Below, one piece after another: positions 1 to 9,785 of a stretch of DNA of 31,728 nt (positions are counted from its first letter, which is position 1; each line of letters opens with the position of its first letter). The DNA is taken from contig CAAGKD010000148.1 of assembly GCA_900770335.1 (NCBI GenBank), positions 1 to 31,728 on the forward strand. Direction: 5' to 3'. Under the pieces are notes generated by a model. That model did no database searches. It was not told the origin of the DNA and worked only from the letters and a program-made list of their open reading frames with translations. The DNA comes from an uncultured Sutterella sp. (GTDB lineage: Bacteria > Pseudomonadota > Gammaproteobacteria > Burkholderiales > Burkholderiaceae_F). The position numbers and the translations under genes were made by a program.

Positions 1-588
1 ACCTCCGCGGCGTGCCTCGACAAGGTGTTCGAGACCCTCGGAGCTCTGCGCTCCGTGCCGTCCCTGCGCACGATCCGCGACTATCACCTCGATCCGGACT
101 ACCTTGACGCGCTCGCGGCGAACATCCGTCAGTTCTGGCGCGAGAAGGGCTCGCCCGTCGACGCGGGCGGGCGGCTCCTCATGAGCTTTCACGGCATTCC
201 CGCCAGGAGCATCGCGCTCGGGGACGAATACGAGCGGCAGTGCCATGAGACCGCGGCCGCGCTTGCCGCGAGGCTCGAGCTTCCCGAGGGCGCCTGGTCC
301 GTGAGCTTTCAGAGCCGGTTCGGTCGCGAGGAGTGGCTGCAGCCCTACACGCTTCCGCTCGTCCGGGAGCTCGCCCGCGAGGGGCTCGCCCGCATCGACG
401 TGGTCTGCCCGGGGTTCGCGGCGGACTGCCTCGAGACGATCGAGGAGATCGGCGACGAGCTGCGGCGCGCGTACGCCGCGGGCAACCCTGCGGGCGTTTT
501 CAACTACATTCCGGCGCTCAACGCCTCGGACGAGGCCGTCCGCGCCTATGCGGCGATCATCCGCAGGGAGCTTTCGGGCTGGCTCTGA
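1..588 (+). CDS. hemH: Ferrochelatase, C-terminal part (5' end outside window)
   Basis: Ferrochelatase inserts ferrous iron into protoporphyrin IX, the last step of protoheme synthesis. The reading frame is open from base 1, so the gene starts upstream; about 195 residues are visible, roughly the C-terminal half. Family hallmarks are the catalytic-histidine segment LLMSFHGIP (H in codon 191-193), the QSRFGREEWL segment, and the VCPGFAADCLETIEEI block with the acidic residues of the active site. The stop is TGA at 586-588. The next gene is grpE after 145 bp with its own heat-shock promoter, so co-transcription is not needed. hemH beside the dnaK chaperone genes is the order I recall from Burkholderiales. 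The heme made here would serve cytochromes such as the fumarate reductase cytochrome b later in the window. Confidence 0.95.
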   Translation, partial: TSAACLDKVFETLGALRSVPSLRTIRDYHLDPDYLDALAANIRQFWREKGSPVDAGGRLLMSFHGIPARSIALGDEYERQCHETAAALAARLELPEGAWSVSFQSRFGREEWLQPYTLPLVRELAREGLARIDVVCPGFAADCLETIEEIGDELRRAYAAGNPAGVFNYIPALNASDEAVRAYAAIIRRELSGWL

Positions 589-610
589 CGAAAACCGCGC
601 CGTCCGCGCA

Positions 611-639
611 CTTGAAAAGGCGTCCGGCCGCCCCCATAT
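611..639 (+). promoter_or_regulatory. RpoH (sigma-32) heat-shock promoter of grpE
   Basis: A -35 element CTTGAAA (611-617) and a -10 element CCCCATAT (632-639) are separated by 14 bp. This matches the sigma-32 consensus CTTGAAA-N11-16-CCCCATNT at every defined position. It lies about 95 bp upstream of the grpE start codon. Confidence 0.9.
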
Positions 640-733
640 GAGGGACATGGATCAATGGCTCCCAGCCTGTCCCCGCTCCGCCCGAGGGGGCGGCGCGCCG
701 GGGCGGACCGGAGCCGACAGAGGAATCGAACAA

Positions 734-1381
734 ATGACTGAAGCTCAGAACGAATCTGCCAGGAAAGAGAACGAAGCCGGCTGCGGCTGCGGTCAGCAAG
801 GGTGCGGCTGCGGGGGTGACCACGCCGGCGCCCATGAGGGATGCTGCCGCCACGGCGCGGAAAAGGCCGCCGAGGCCGGCGATGCGCCCGAGGCCGGTCA
901 GGCCGGCAAGCCCGTCACGCTCGAGGAGCTCCAGGCCCAGCTCAAGCTCTCCGAGGCGAAGGTGATCGAGCACTACGACCTCTACGTGCGCGCCATGGCC
1001 GAGCTCGAGAACACGCGCCGCCGCTCGTCGGAGGAGATTCTCAAGACGCGCAAGTTCGCCGTCGAGAAGTTCGCGCAGAACCTGCTTCCCGTCGTCGACA
1101 GCCTTGAGAAGGCGCTCGAGGCGACCGCCTCCGACCCCGAGAGCTCCTGCCGCGAGGGCCTTGAGGCGACGTACCGCCAGTTCATGCACGCGCTCGACGT
1201 CTCCGACATGAAGCCGATCGACCCCAAGGACGAGGCGTTCGACCCCCATCACCATCAGGCGATCACGATGGTCCCCGCCCCCGAGGGCAAGAAGGCCGGC
1301 GATGTCGTGCAGGTCTTCCAGCGCGGCTGGACGATCGCCGACCGCGTGCTGCGCCCCGCCATGGTGAGCGTCGCCAAGTAA
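734..1381 (+). CDS. grpE: GrpE, nucleotide exchange factor for DnaK
   Basis: GrpE releases ADP from DnaK so that substrate can leave the chaperone; it acts as a cytoplasmic dimer. The 215-residue product has the long helical region (about 57-110, TLEELQAQLKLSEAKVIEHY onward) and the C-terminal beta domain with the signature GWTIADRVLRPAMVSVAK. The ATG at 734 is chosen for its Shine-Dalgarno (AGAGGAA, 8 nt upstream) and the family-like length. The N-terminus is odd: residues 16-41 contain six cysteines (C17, C19, C24, C26, C37, C38) and three histidines (H30, H34, H40) in a glycine-rich stretch, a pattern like metal-binding tails of proteins such as SlyD and not usual for GrpE. It is transcribed from its own RpoH promoter and ends in a strong terminator. 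Confidence 0.96.
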   Translation: MTEAQNESARKENEAGCGCGQQGCGCGGDHAGAHEGCCRHGAEKAAEAGDAPEAGQAGKPVTLEELQAQLKLSEAKVIEHYDLYVRAMAELENTRRRSSEEILKTRKFAVEKFAQNLLPVVDSLEKALEATASDPESSCREGLEATYRQFMHALDVSDMKPIDPKDEAFDPHHHQAITMVPAPEGKKAGDVVQVFQRGWTIADRVLRPAMVSVAK

Positions 1382-1403
1382 GTGGCTCCGCCCGAAGGCG
1401 GAC

Positions 1404-1457
1404 AGGCCCGGCGTCCGGGCTCCTTTCCCGAAGGAGCCCGGACGCCGGGCCTTTTTC
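1404..1457 (+). terminator. Strong intrinsic terminator after grpE
   Basis: A perfect 22-bp stem (1404-1425 with 1431-1452) and a 5-nt loop are followed by TTTTT-rich sequence. It begins 22 bp after the grpE stop and separates grpE from dnaK. Confidence 0.93.
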
Positions 1458-1520
1458 GTTCGTCGCGGAGCCTGCGCGGACCGCCTCGCCCGGCGGCGGG
1501 AAAAAGTTTTTCGCCCGCCC

Positions 1521-1548
1521 CTTGAAAAAGAAAAGGCCGGCCCCATAT
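1521..1548 (+). promoter_or_regulatory. RpoH (sigma-32) heat-shock promoter of dnaK
   Basis: CTTGAAA (1521-1527), a 13-bp spacer and CCCCATAT (1541-1548) match the sigma-32 consensus fully. Transcription would start near 1556, leaving a leader of about 175 nt before dnaK. Confidence 0.9.
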
Positions 1549-1732
1549 AGGCATTAAAGAGCGATGAAGGAGCGCAGAGGGCCGTAAGGCTCGGGAGCGC
1601 TCCGAAGCAACGATTCATTCAAGCGCCGCGCCCCATGTCGCTCCCGTCCGGACAGCCGGACGGTCAGGGGCTCTCCGAGGAGGGCTCGAAAGAGCGCTCC
1701 GGGCGCGGCAACCATTACAGGAACCAGGAAAC

Positions 1733-3655
<1,923 letters not shown>

Positions 3656-3671
3656 CTCCCTCCGCGAAGGC

Positions 3672-3740
3672 GGGGGCGTCGCGAGGCGCCCCCGGGAAAG
3701 GAAGGGTCGGCTGGATTTTTTCGAGCCGGCCCTTTCTTGG
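3672..3740 (+). terminator. Two hairpins between dnaK and dnaJ
   Basis: A first hairpin pairs GGGGGCG (3672-3678) with CGCCCCC (3687-3693). A second pairs 3702-3712 with 3724-3734 (11 bp, one G-T wobble) and is followed by TTTCTTGGGTTTTC. The second resembles an attenuating or partial terminator. No RpoH promoter was found before dnaJ, so dnaJ probably depends on read-through from dnaK, at a reduced level. Confidence 0.6.
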
Positions 3741-3802
3741 GTTTTCGAGGAGCCGCTCCCGCCAGAAGGGTGCGGTCCCGGTCCAACAGCATCGGAAGCG
3801 AC

Positions 3803-4969
3803 ATGGCTGAAGAGAACTATTACGAGGTGCTCGGCGTAGAGCGCGGCGCCTCCCAGGACGACATCAAGAAGGCCTATCGGCGTCTGGCCATGAAGTACCA
3901 CCCGGACCGCAATCCGGGTGACAAGGCCGCCGAGGAGAAGTTCAAGCAGATCGGCGAGGCCTATGCGGTGCTCTCCGACGAGCAGAAGCGCGCGGCCTAC
4001 GATCGCTTCGGCAAGGCCGGCGTGGATCCGAACGCGGCGGGCGGCTTCGGCGGCCAGGGCGGGTTCGGAGGCTTCGGCGGCATGAACTCGGGCGACTTTC
4101 AGAGCGCCTTCGGAGACATCTTCTCGGATCTCTTCGGCGGCGGCCGGGGCGGTCGCGGAGCGGGCCCCCAGGGGCCGCAGAGGATGCGCGGCAATGACGT
4201 GAGCTACTCGCTCGAGGTGAGCTTCGAGGACGCCGCCCACGGACGCAAGATGGAGATCCGCGTTCCCTCCTGGGACGAGTGCGGGAGCTGCCACGGCTCG
4301 GGCTGCCGCCCGGGCACAGGCAAGAAGACCTGCCCGACCTGCCACGGCGCGGGCGCGGTCCGCATGAGCAATGGCCTCTTCCAGGTCCAGCAGACCTGCC
4401 CGCAGTGCCACGGCACGGGCGAGGTGATCGCCGATCCGTGCCCGGACTGCGGCGGCACGGGCTTCAAGCGCGGCGCAAGCGTCGTGCAGGTGAACGTTCC
4501 GGCGGGCATCAACGACGGCCAGCGCATCCGCATGGCCGGCCGCGGCGAGCCGGGCGTCAACGGCGGCCCCGCGGGCGACCTCTTCGTCGAGATCCGCGTC
4601 CGTCCGAGCGAGATCTTCGAGCGCGACGGCGACGATCTGCACATGCAGCTGCCGATCTCCTTCGCGACGGCCGCCCTGGGCGGCGAGGTGCTCGTGCCGA
4701 CGCTCGAGGGCGAGAGCCGCATCACGCTCCCCGAGGGCACCCAGAGCGGCAAGACCTTCCGCCTGCGCGGCAAGGGCATCGCCAATCTGCGCACCCATCA
4801 GCCCGGCGACCTGTACCTGCACATCGAGATCGAGACCCCGGTCAACCTCTCGAGCAAGCAAAAGCAGATGCTGCGCGACTTCGACGCCTCTCTCAAGGAG
4901 GGCGGCGAGAAGCACAATCCCAAGTCGAAGGGCTTCTTCGACGAGGTGAAGAAGTTCTTCAAGAAGTGA
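3803..4969 (+). CDS. dnaJ: Hsp40 co-chaperone DnaJ
   Basis: DnaJ delivers unfolded substrates to DnaK and stimulates its ATPase. The 388-residue product has the J domain with the HPD motif (KYHPDRNPGDKA, about residues 32-43), a Gly/Phe-rich linker (about 78-120), and a zinc-binding region with all four CxxCxGxG repeats (CGSCHGSG, CPTCHGAG, CPQCHGTG, CPDCGGTG). The C-terminal substrate domain follows. It ends in a lysine- and phenylalanine-rich segment (FFDEVKKFFKK). The ATG at 3803 is chosen because the J domain starts at once (MAEENYYEVLGV). It is the last gene of the chaperone group and is followed by a terminator shared with the convergent efflux gene. Confidence 0.98.
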   Translation: MAEENYYEVLGVERGASQDDIKKAYRRLAMKYHPDRNPGDKAAEEKFKQIGEAYAVLSDEQKRAAYDRFGKAGVDPNAAGGFGGQGGFGGFGGMNSGDFQSAFGDIFSDLFGGGRGGRGAGPQGPQRMRGNDVSYSLEVSFEDAAHGRKMEIRVPSWDECGSCHGSGCRPGTGKKTCPTCHGAGAVRMSNGLFQVQQTCPQCHGTGEVIADPCPDCGGTGFKRGASVVQVNVPAGINDGQRIRMAGRGEPGVNGGPAGDLFVEIRVRPSEIFERDGDDLHMQLPISFATAALGGEVLVPTLEGESRITLPEGTQSGKTFRLRGKGIANLRTHQPGDLYLHIEIETPVNLSSKQKQMLRDFDASLKEGGEKHNPKSKGFFDEVKKFFKK

Positions 4970-5003
4970 TCCCGGTCGGCCTCGCGGCCGCCCGCATCAG
5001 AAG

Positions 5004-5044
5004 GCGAAGGCCCGGAGCCCCTCAGGAGCTTCGGGCCTTCGCTT
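5004..5044. terminator. Bidirectional terminator between dnaJ and efflux pump gene
   Basis: A 15-bp stem (5004-5018 with 5028-5042, one G-T wobble) with a 9-nt loop sits between two convergent genes, 34 bp after dnaJ and 20 bp from the end of the RND gene. The U-tract is weak on both strands. Confidence 0.75.
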
Positions 5045-5063
5045 GTCCCGGTCGGCCGAAAGG

Positions 5064-8000
5064 TCAGCGGCCGGCGGCGGCCTCGCCCTCGATGCGCTTC
5101 GTCTTCTTTGCCCGCGCGAACCAGGTGAAGAACACCGGCACGAAGATCGTCGAGATGAACGTGGCCGCGAGCATGCCGCCGAAGACGCCCGTGCCCATGG
5201 AGTGGCGCGCCGCGGCGCCTGCGCCCGTGGCGGTCACCATCGGCAGCACGCCGAGCACGAAGGCGAGCGAGGTCATCAGAATCGGGCGCAGGCGCAGGCC
5301 GGCGGCCTCGAGCGCGGCCTCGAAGGGCCCCATGCCCTCCTCCATCTTGATCGCTGCGAACTCGACGATGAGGATCGCGTTCTTCGCCGTGAGGCCGATG
5401 AGCACGAGCAGGCCGATCTGGAAGTAGATGTCGTTGTTCGTGCCGCGCAGCCAGATCGCGGCCATGGCGCCTAGGAACGCGTAGGGGACGGCGAGCACGA
5501 CGGCGATCGGGAGCGACCAGCGCTCGTAGAGCGCCGCGAGGATGAGGAACATCACGAGCAGGCCGAAGCCGAAGGCCGTCGCCGAGGAGGCGCCGATGCG
5601 CTTTTCGTGGAAGGTCTGGCCGATCCACTCGACCTGGTAGCCCTCGGGGAGGTATTCGCGCGCCGTCTCCTCGACGATGCGGATCGCCTCGCCCGAGGAG
5701 ACGCCCTGGACCGCGGCGCCCATGATCGGCGCGCCGAGGTAGCCGTTCAGACGGCCGATCGACTCGGGTCCCGAGACGCGCTCCCAGGTGGCGAGCGCCG
5801 AGATCGGGATCATCTTCCCGGAGGAGGCGCGCACGCTCGCGCGGCCGATGTCCTCGGGCAGCGAGCGGAACCGGGCGTCGGCCTGCATCACCACGCGGTA
5901 GGTCTTGCCGTTGCGCGTGAATTCGTTGATGTACGAGCTCGCGAGCATCGCCGAGAGCGTGGAGTAGACGTCGTTGACGTCCACGCCGAGCGCGGAGCAC
6001 CGGTCGCGGTCCACGTGGAGCTCGAGCTGCGGGCTGTCCGCGTTGAGCGAGCTCCTCAGGCTCGTGAGCTCAGGGCGCTTGGCAAGCTCGCGGATGAAGC
6101 CGTCGGTGATCTCCTGCAGCACGAGCGGGTTGTCCGAGCCGTGCGCGGTGACGTAGCCCGAGAAGCCGTTCGTCGAGCCGAGGCCCGGGATCGCCGCGGG
6201 CAGGGCCGCCACGCCTGAGGCGTCCGGACTCTCGCGAAGCCACTTCGAGAGCGTTCGCTGATAGTCTTCGGCGCTCATCGCGCGCTCGTCCCAGTTGGAG
6301 AGCTGCATGATGAAGGTCGCGGCGTTGGCGCGGATGTCGCTGCTCAGCGTGTCAAAGCCCATCATCGTGATGACGTTCTCCACGCCCGGGAGTTCCCGGA
6401 TCCGGCTGAGGAACCCCTCGGCGACCTCTTCGGTGCGCGGGAAGGCGGATCCCTCAGGGAGGCGGATCGCCATGCGCACGATGCCCTGGTCCTCGCGCGG
6501 AATGAACGCGGTCGGGGTGCGCTCGAGGAGCTGCCAGCCGCCCACGCAGGCCGCCGCGAGAAGGAGCGCCGAGATCACGCGATGCTTGAGCGCAAGACGA
6601 ACGAGGCCGAGGAACCGGAAGGTGAAGCGCGCGAGCGCCTGGTTGAAGAGCACGAAGACGCGCGCGGGCTCCCCCTTCGCGGGCTTGAGCAGGAGCGCGC
6701 AGAGCGCGGGCGTGAGCGTGAGGGCGACGAAGCCCGAGATCACGACCGAGACGGCGATCGTGACGGCGAACTGCCGGTAGAGCTCGCCGGCGATGCCGCC
6801 GAGGAACGCCACCGGGATGAAGACCGCCGCGAGCACGAGCACGATCGCCACGAGCGCGCCCGCAACCTCGTGCATCGCCTTGATCGCGGCGTCAAAGGGG
6901 GAGAGCCCCTCCGTTCGCATCAGGCGCTCGACGTTCTCCAGAACCACGATCGCGTCGTCGACGACGATGCCGATCGAGAGCGTCATCGCAAAGAGCGAGA
7001 GCGTGTTGAGCGAGAAGCCGAAGAGCCACAGGCCCGCCATCGTGCCGATGAGCGAGACCGGGACGGCGAGCATCGGAATGAGCGTCGCGCGCCAGCTCTG
7101 CAGGAACACGAACACGACGACGAGCACGAGCAGGCCCGCCTCGGCGAGCGTGTGGTAGACCTCGTTGAGCGAGGCCCCTACGAAGACCGTCGTGTCGTTC
7201 GTGATGACGTGCGCGAGCTTGCCCGCGGGGAAGTGCTGCGCGAGCTCGGCGATGCGGGCCTTCACCTCGGTCGCGGCGGACATGGCGTTCGCGCCCGTCT
7301 GCAGGTAGACGCCGATGTTGACGCCGGGCTGGCCGTTCATGTCGACGCGGAACTCGTAGCTGCGCTTGCCGACCTCGGTCGTCGCGAGGTCGCGCAGACG
7401 GACGATTCCCTGGGGCGAATCGCTCTTGACGACGATGTCGCCGAACTCCTCGGGAGTGAGGAGCTGTCCGGGCGTCGTGATCTTGTAGTAGAGCTGCTGG
7501 TCGGGAAGCGTGGGCGAGGTGCCGATGCGGCCGACCGCGCGCTGCGCGTTCTGCGCGGAGACCGCGTCGTCGATGTCCTTCGTCGTGACGCCGAGGAGCG
7601 TCATGCGGTCCGGGTCAAGCCAGATGCGCATCGCGGACTGCACGTTGCCGAAGACGCTAACGTCGCCGATGCCCGGAAGGCGCTTGAGCTCGTCGACGAT
7701 GTTGAGCGTGGCGTAGTCGGCCATCTCGGAGGCGTTCATCGACTTGTCGGGCGAGTAGAGCGCCATCATGAGGAGCTCGTCCTCGGAGCGCTTTCTCACC
7801 GAGACGCCCTGCTCGCGCACGGTCGAGGGCAGGCGCCGCTCGGCTGTGCGGACGCGGTTGTTGATCTCGAGCATCGCGTCGTTGGGATTCGTGCCGACGT
7901 CGAAGACGCACATGATCGACATGTCGCCGTTCGAGCGGATGCTCGTCGTGTAGTAGAGCAGCCCCTCGATGCCCGAGAGCTGGTCCTCGATCGGCGAGGC

Positions 8001-8186
8001 GACCGTGCGGGCGATCGTCTCGGCGTCCGCGCCGTCGTAGGTGGCGCTCACGCGCACGGAGGGCGGCGTGATGTTCGGGTACTGCGAAAGCGGCAGGACG
8101 CGCAGCGCGACGAGGCCCGCGAGGATGATGAAAAGTGAGAGGACGGTGGCGAAGATGGGGCGCCGGATGCAGAACTGGCTCAGCAT
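5064..8186 (-). CDS. RND multidrug efflux permease, AcrB/MexB (HAE1) type
   Basis: This is the inner-membrane, proton-driven pump of a tripartite efflux system. Its 1040 residues are the normal HAE1 length. It starts MLSQFCIRRPIFATVLSLF, as AcrB-like proteins do. The proton-relay aspartates are present in GIVVDDAIVVLENVERL (about residues 407-408), and the matching lysine in LTAKNAILIVEFA (about 936). The long periplasmic loops after the first and seventh helices are present. The gene lies 14 bp downstream of the adaptor gene on the same strand, so the two form an operon. No TolC/OprM-type outer-membrane gene is adjacent, so the pump probably uses a channel encoded elsewhere. The substrate cannot be told from sequence. 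The C-terminus is short after the last helix. Confidence 0.95.
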   Translation of the reverse strand: MLSQFCIRRPIFATVLSLFIILAGLVALRVLPLSQYPNITPPSVRVSATYDGADAETIARTVASPIEDQLSGIEGLLYYTTSIRSNGDMSIMCVFDVGTNPNDAMLEINNRVRTAERRLPSTVREQGVSVRKRSEDELLMMALYSPDKSMNASEMADYATLNIVDELKRLPGIGDVSVFGNVQSAMRIWLDPDRMTLLGVTTKDIDDAVSAQNAQRAVGRIGTSPTLPDQQLYYKITTPGQLLTPEEFGDIVVKSDSPQGIVRLRDLATTEVGKRSYEFRVDMNGQPGVNIGVYLQTGANAMSAATEVKARIAELAQHFPAGKLAHVITNDTTVFVGASLNEVYHTLAEAGLLVLVVVFVFLQSWRATLIPMLAVPVSLIGTMAGLWLFGFSLNTLSLFAMTLSIGIVVDDAIVVLENVERLMRTEGLSPFDAAIKAMHEVAGALVAIVLVLAAVFIPVAFLGGIAGELYRQFAVTIAVSVVISGFVALTLTPALCALLLKPAKGEPARVFVLFNQALARFTFRFLGLVRLALKHRVISALLLAAACVGGWQLLERTPTAFIPREDQGIVRMAIRLPEGSAFPRTEEVAEGFLSRIRELPGVENVITMMGFDTLSSDIRANAATFIMQLSNWDERAMSAEDYQRTLSKWLRESPDASGVAALPAAIPGLGSTNGFSGYVTAHGSDNPLVLQEITDGFIRELAKRPELTSLRSSLNADSPQLELHVDRDRCSALGVDVNDVYSTLSAMLASSYINEFTRNGKTYRVVMQADARFRSLPEDIGRASVRASSGKMIPISALATWERVSGPESIGRLNGYLGAPIMGAAVQGVSSGEAIRIVEETAREYLPEGYQVEWIGQTFHEKRIGASSATAFGFGLLVMFLILAALYERWSLPIAVVLAVPYAFLGAMAAIWLRGTNNDIYFQIGLLVLIGLTAKNAILIVEFAAIKMEEGMGPFEAALEAAGLRLRPILMTSLAFVLGVLPMVTATGAGAAARHSMGTGVFGGMLAATFISTIFVPVFFTWFARAKKTKRIEGEAAAGR

Positions 8187-8200
8187 GTCATGCGCCTCAA

Positions 8201-9301
8201 TCAGTCCTTGCGAGTGTCTTCGGAGACGGCGACGCCGTCCTGGAGCTTGATGAGCTGGCTCACGATCACCCGGTCGCCGTCAGCGAGCCCCTTGCGGATC
8301 ACCCAGTCCTTTCCCTCCCAGAGCCCGACTTCGACGGCGGTCTGGCGGGCCTTGCCGTCGCGAAGCGTGAAGACGGCGTAGGTGCCGTCGGGGAGCTGGC
8401 GCACGGCGCGCTGCGGGACGCGCCAGGCGCCCCGATCGATCGTCGTGCGCAGCCTCACGCGCAGAAACTCGCCCGGGAGCACGCCGAGGCCGCCGGGGAT
8501 CTTCGCGCGGATCGAGCGCGTGCCGCGCGCCGGGTCGTATTCGCTCGCGACGAAGTCGATCTGCGCGGGCAGCTCCTGTCCGTCCGCGCGGAAGATCCGG
8601 ACGGGGGTCTCCTTGTTGATCTCGGCGCCCGCGAGGTCGCGGTCCGAGGGCGAGAAGAGAACGCGCACGTCGTCGGTCTGCGTGATGCTCGCCAGCACCG
8701 TGCTCTCGCGCACGATGACCGAGCCCGGCTTGAGCTCGGCGCGCGAGATGAAGCCGTCGACTGGCGCGACGACGCGCGTCCAGCCAAGGCTGATCCGCGC
8801 CTGCGCCTCGTTCGCCTTCGCCTGCGCGAGGGACGCCGCGCGCTGGCTGCGCGCGCTCGCGGCGTCGTCGAAGTCCCGGCGGCTGCCCGCTCCCGAGTCA
8901 AGAAGGCTCTTCGCGCGCCGCCACTCGCGCTCGGCCTGCGCGAGCTCGCTCTCGGCCTGCCGTCGCGAGGCTTCGGCCGCCTCGAGCTCCGCCTGAAGGC
9001 TCGCCGGATCGATCTCAAAGAGCACGTCGCCCGCCTTCACGGCGTCGCCCTCGGTGCAGCTGATCCGGAGAAGCCGCCCGGTCACCTGCGCCTTGACGTC
9101 GATTCCGGCGCCGGCCTCGGCCTGCGCGACCGTCTCGATCCAGTGCGGCTCGTCGGCCGCGCTCACCCGGATCGTGTCGACGGGAAGCGGCGCGCGCGGA
9201 GCGCTTGCCGCCTTCTCCTCGGAGCAGCCCGAGAGCGTCTGGGTGAGGGTGAGCGCGAGGCTGAGCGCAAGGGGCAGGCGGAGAAGGGCTCTTCTTTGCA
9301 T
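8201..9301 (-). CDS. RND efflux periplasmic adaptor lipoprotein (AcrA/MexA type)
   Basis: The membrane-fusion subunit links the RND permease to an outer-membrane channel. From the ATG at 9301 it has 366 residues. Residues 1-26 form a lipoprotein signal (MQRRALLRLPLALSLALTL, lipobox LSGC, lipidated C26). The lipoyl-like half-motifs (GRLLRISCTEGDAVKAGDVLFEID and VVAPVDGFI with LKPGSVIV) flank an alpha-helical hairpin rich in Ala, Glu, Gln and Arg (about 100-165). A beta-barrel domain follows. The start is uncertain: an in-frame ATG at 9349 has a weak AGGA 9 nt upstream and would add 16 residues before the signal sequence. The permease gene follows after 14 bp. A TetR-type repressor, common beside such operons, is absent here. 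Confidence 0.93.
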   Translation of the reverse strand: MQRRALLRLPLALSLALTLTQTLSGCSEEKAASAPRAPLPVDTIRVSAADEPHWIETVAQAEAGAGIDVKAQVTGRLLRISCTEGDAVKAGDVLFEIDPASLQAELEAAEASRRQAESELAQAEREWRRAKSLLDSGAGSRRDFDDAASARSQRAASLAQAKANEAQARISLGWTRVVAPVDGFISRAELKPGSVIVRESTVLASITQTDDVRVLFSPSDRDLAGAEINKETPVRIFRADGQELPAQIDFVASEYDPARGTRSIRAKIPGGLGVLPGEFLRVRLRTTIDRGAWRVPQRAVRQLPDGTYAVFTLRDGKARQTAVEVGLWEGKDWVIRKGLADGDRVIVSQLIKLQDGVAVSEDTRKD

Positions 9302-9373
9302 GATGGGGTCGGAAGTGAGGAGGGGGCGGAGCGGAGCTCTCCGAAGCATGACGGCAATCCTAGAAAGGCACAC

Positions 9374-9785
9374 TTAGCGAAGACAGAGCGGGGCGCCGGA
9401 CTCTGCTTCCGAATGGAGTTATCTGCGGGATTCTCCTAGAGTCCTCGAGGGCCAGACGGGGTTTCTGCCTATCCTTCCGGGAGTACTCCTTCCGTAGGGG
9501 CGCCGCGGAGGGCCCTCCATCCTGGACCGTTCTCCGTTCGTAGGGGGGACACCCCTTCCGCACAAGTGAATATGTTTTGTGAAAGACCTTGTAAAAACAC
9601 AGAACAATCAATATGTTGCGTGAATTTATCGGTTCTTATTAAGCTGACAAATGCTGAGAATGTAAACCTCGGAGGGGGTATTTGTAATTTTTTGTATTGA
9701 GTCAAAAGTAGGTAAGTTTCTATCCCCTTGGCAGTAGTTGCTGAGGATAATGCAGGCGTCCTCATCCCCAAAAGAGAGAAAAGAC
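9374..9785. other. Intergenic regulatory region between efflux operon and dcuB
   Basis: This gap separates the divergent efflux operon and dcuB. The first half (to about 9560) is GC-rich, with two short palindromes (GGAGTACTCC 9480-9489, GGAGGGCCCTCC 9507-9518) and three copies of CCTTCCG. The second half (about 9565-9720) is clearly AT-rich against its surroundings and contains a direct repeat (separate entry). No confident -10/-35 pair could be fixed. No gene is supported. Confidence 0.6.
9569..9625 (+). repeat. Direct repeat AATATGTT-N2-GTGAA, 41 bp apart
   Basis: AATATGTTTTGTGAAA (9569-9584) and AATATGTTGCGTGAAT (9610-9625) agree at 13 of 16 positions. The offset of 41 bp is about four helical turns. 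A further GTGAA lies at 9566. Position in the AT-rich part upstream of dcuB suggests a binding site for a regulator, but which one is unknown. Confidence 0.5.

Larger units (their letters stand above)
1382..1732. other. grpE-dnaK intergenic region with long dnaK leader
   Basis: This 351-bp gap holds the grpE terminator, the dnaK RpoH promoter and a dnaK 5' leader of about 175 nt. The leader contains a perfect 8-bp hairpin (CCGTCCGG 1644-1651 with CCGGACGG 1656-1663, loop ACAG). A ribosome binding site AGGAAA lies just before the dnaK ATG. No convincing small gene was seen. Confidence 0.7.

Noticed and set aside
9674..9714. NarL heptamer-like sequences (GGGGGTA, GTAGGTA) upstream of dcuB
   Set aside because: Each has one mismatch to AKRRGTA, they are in the same orientation and not in the 7-2-7 arrangement; too weak to call.
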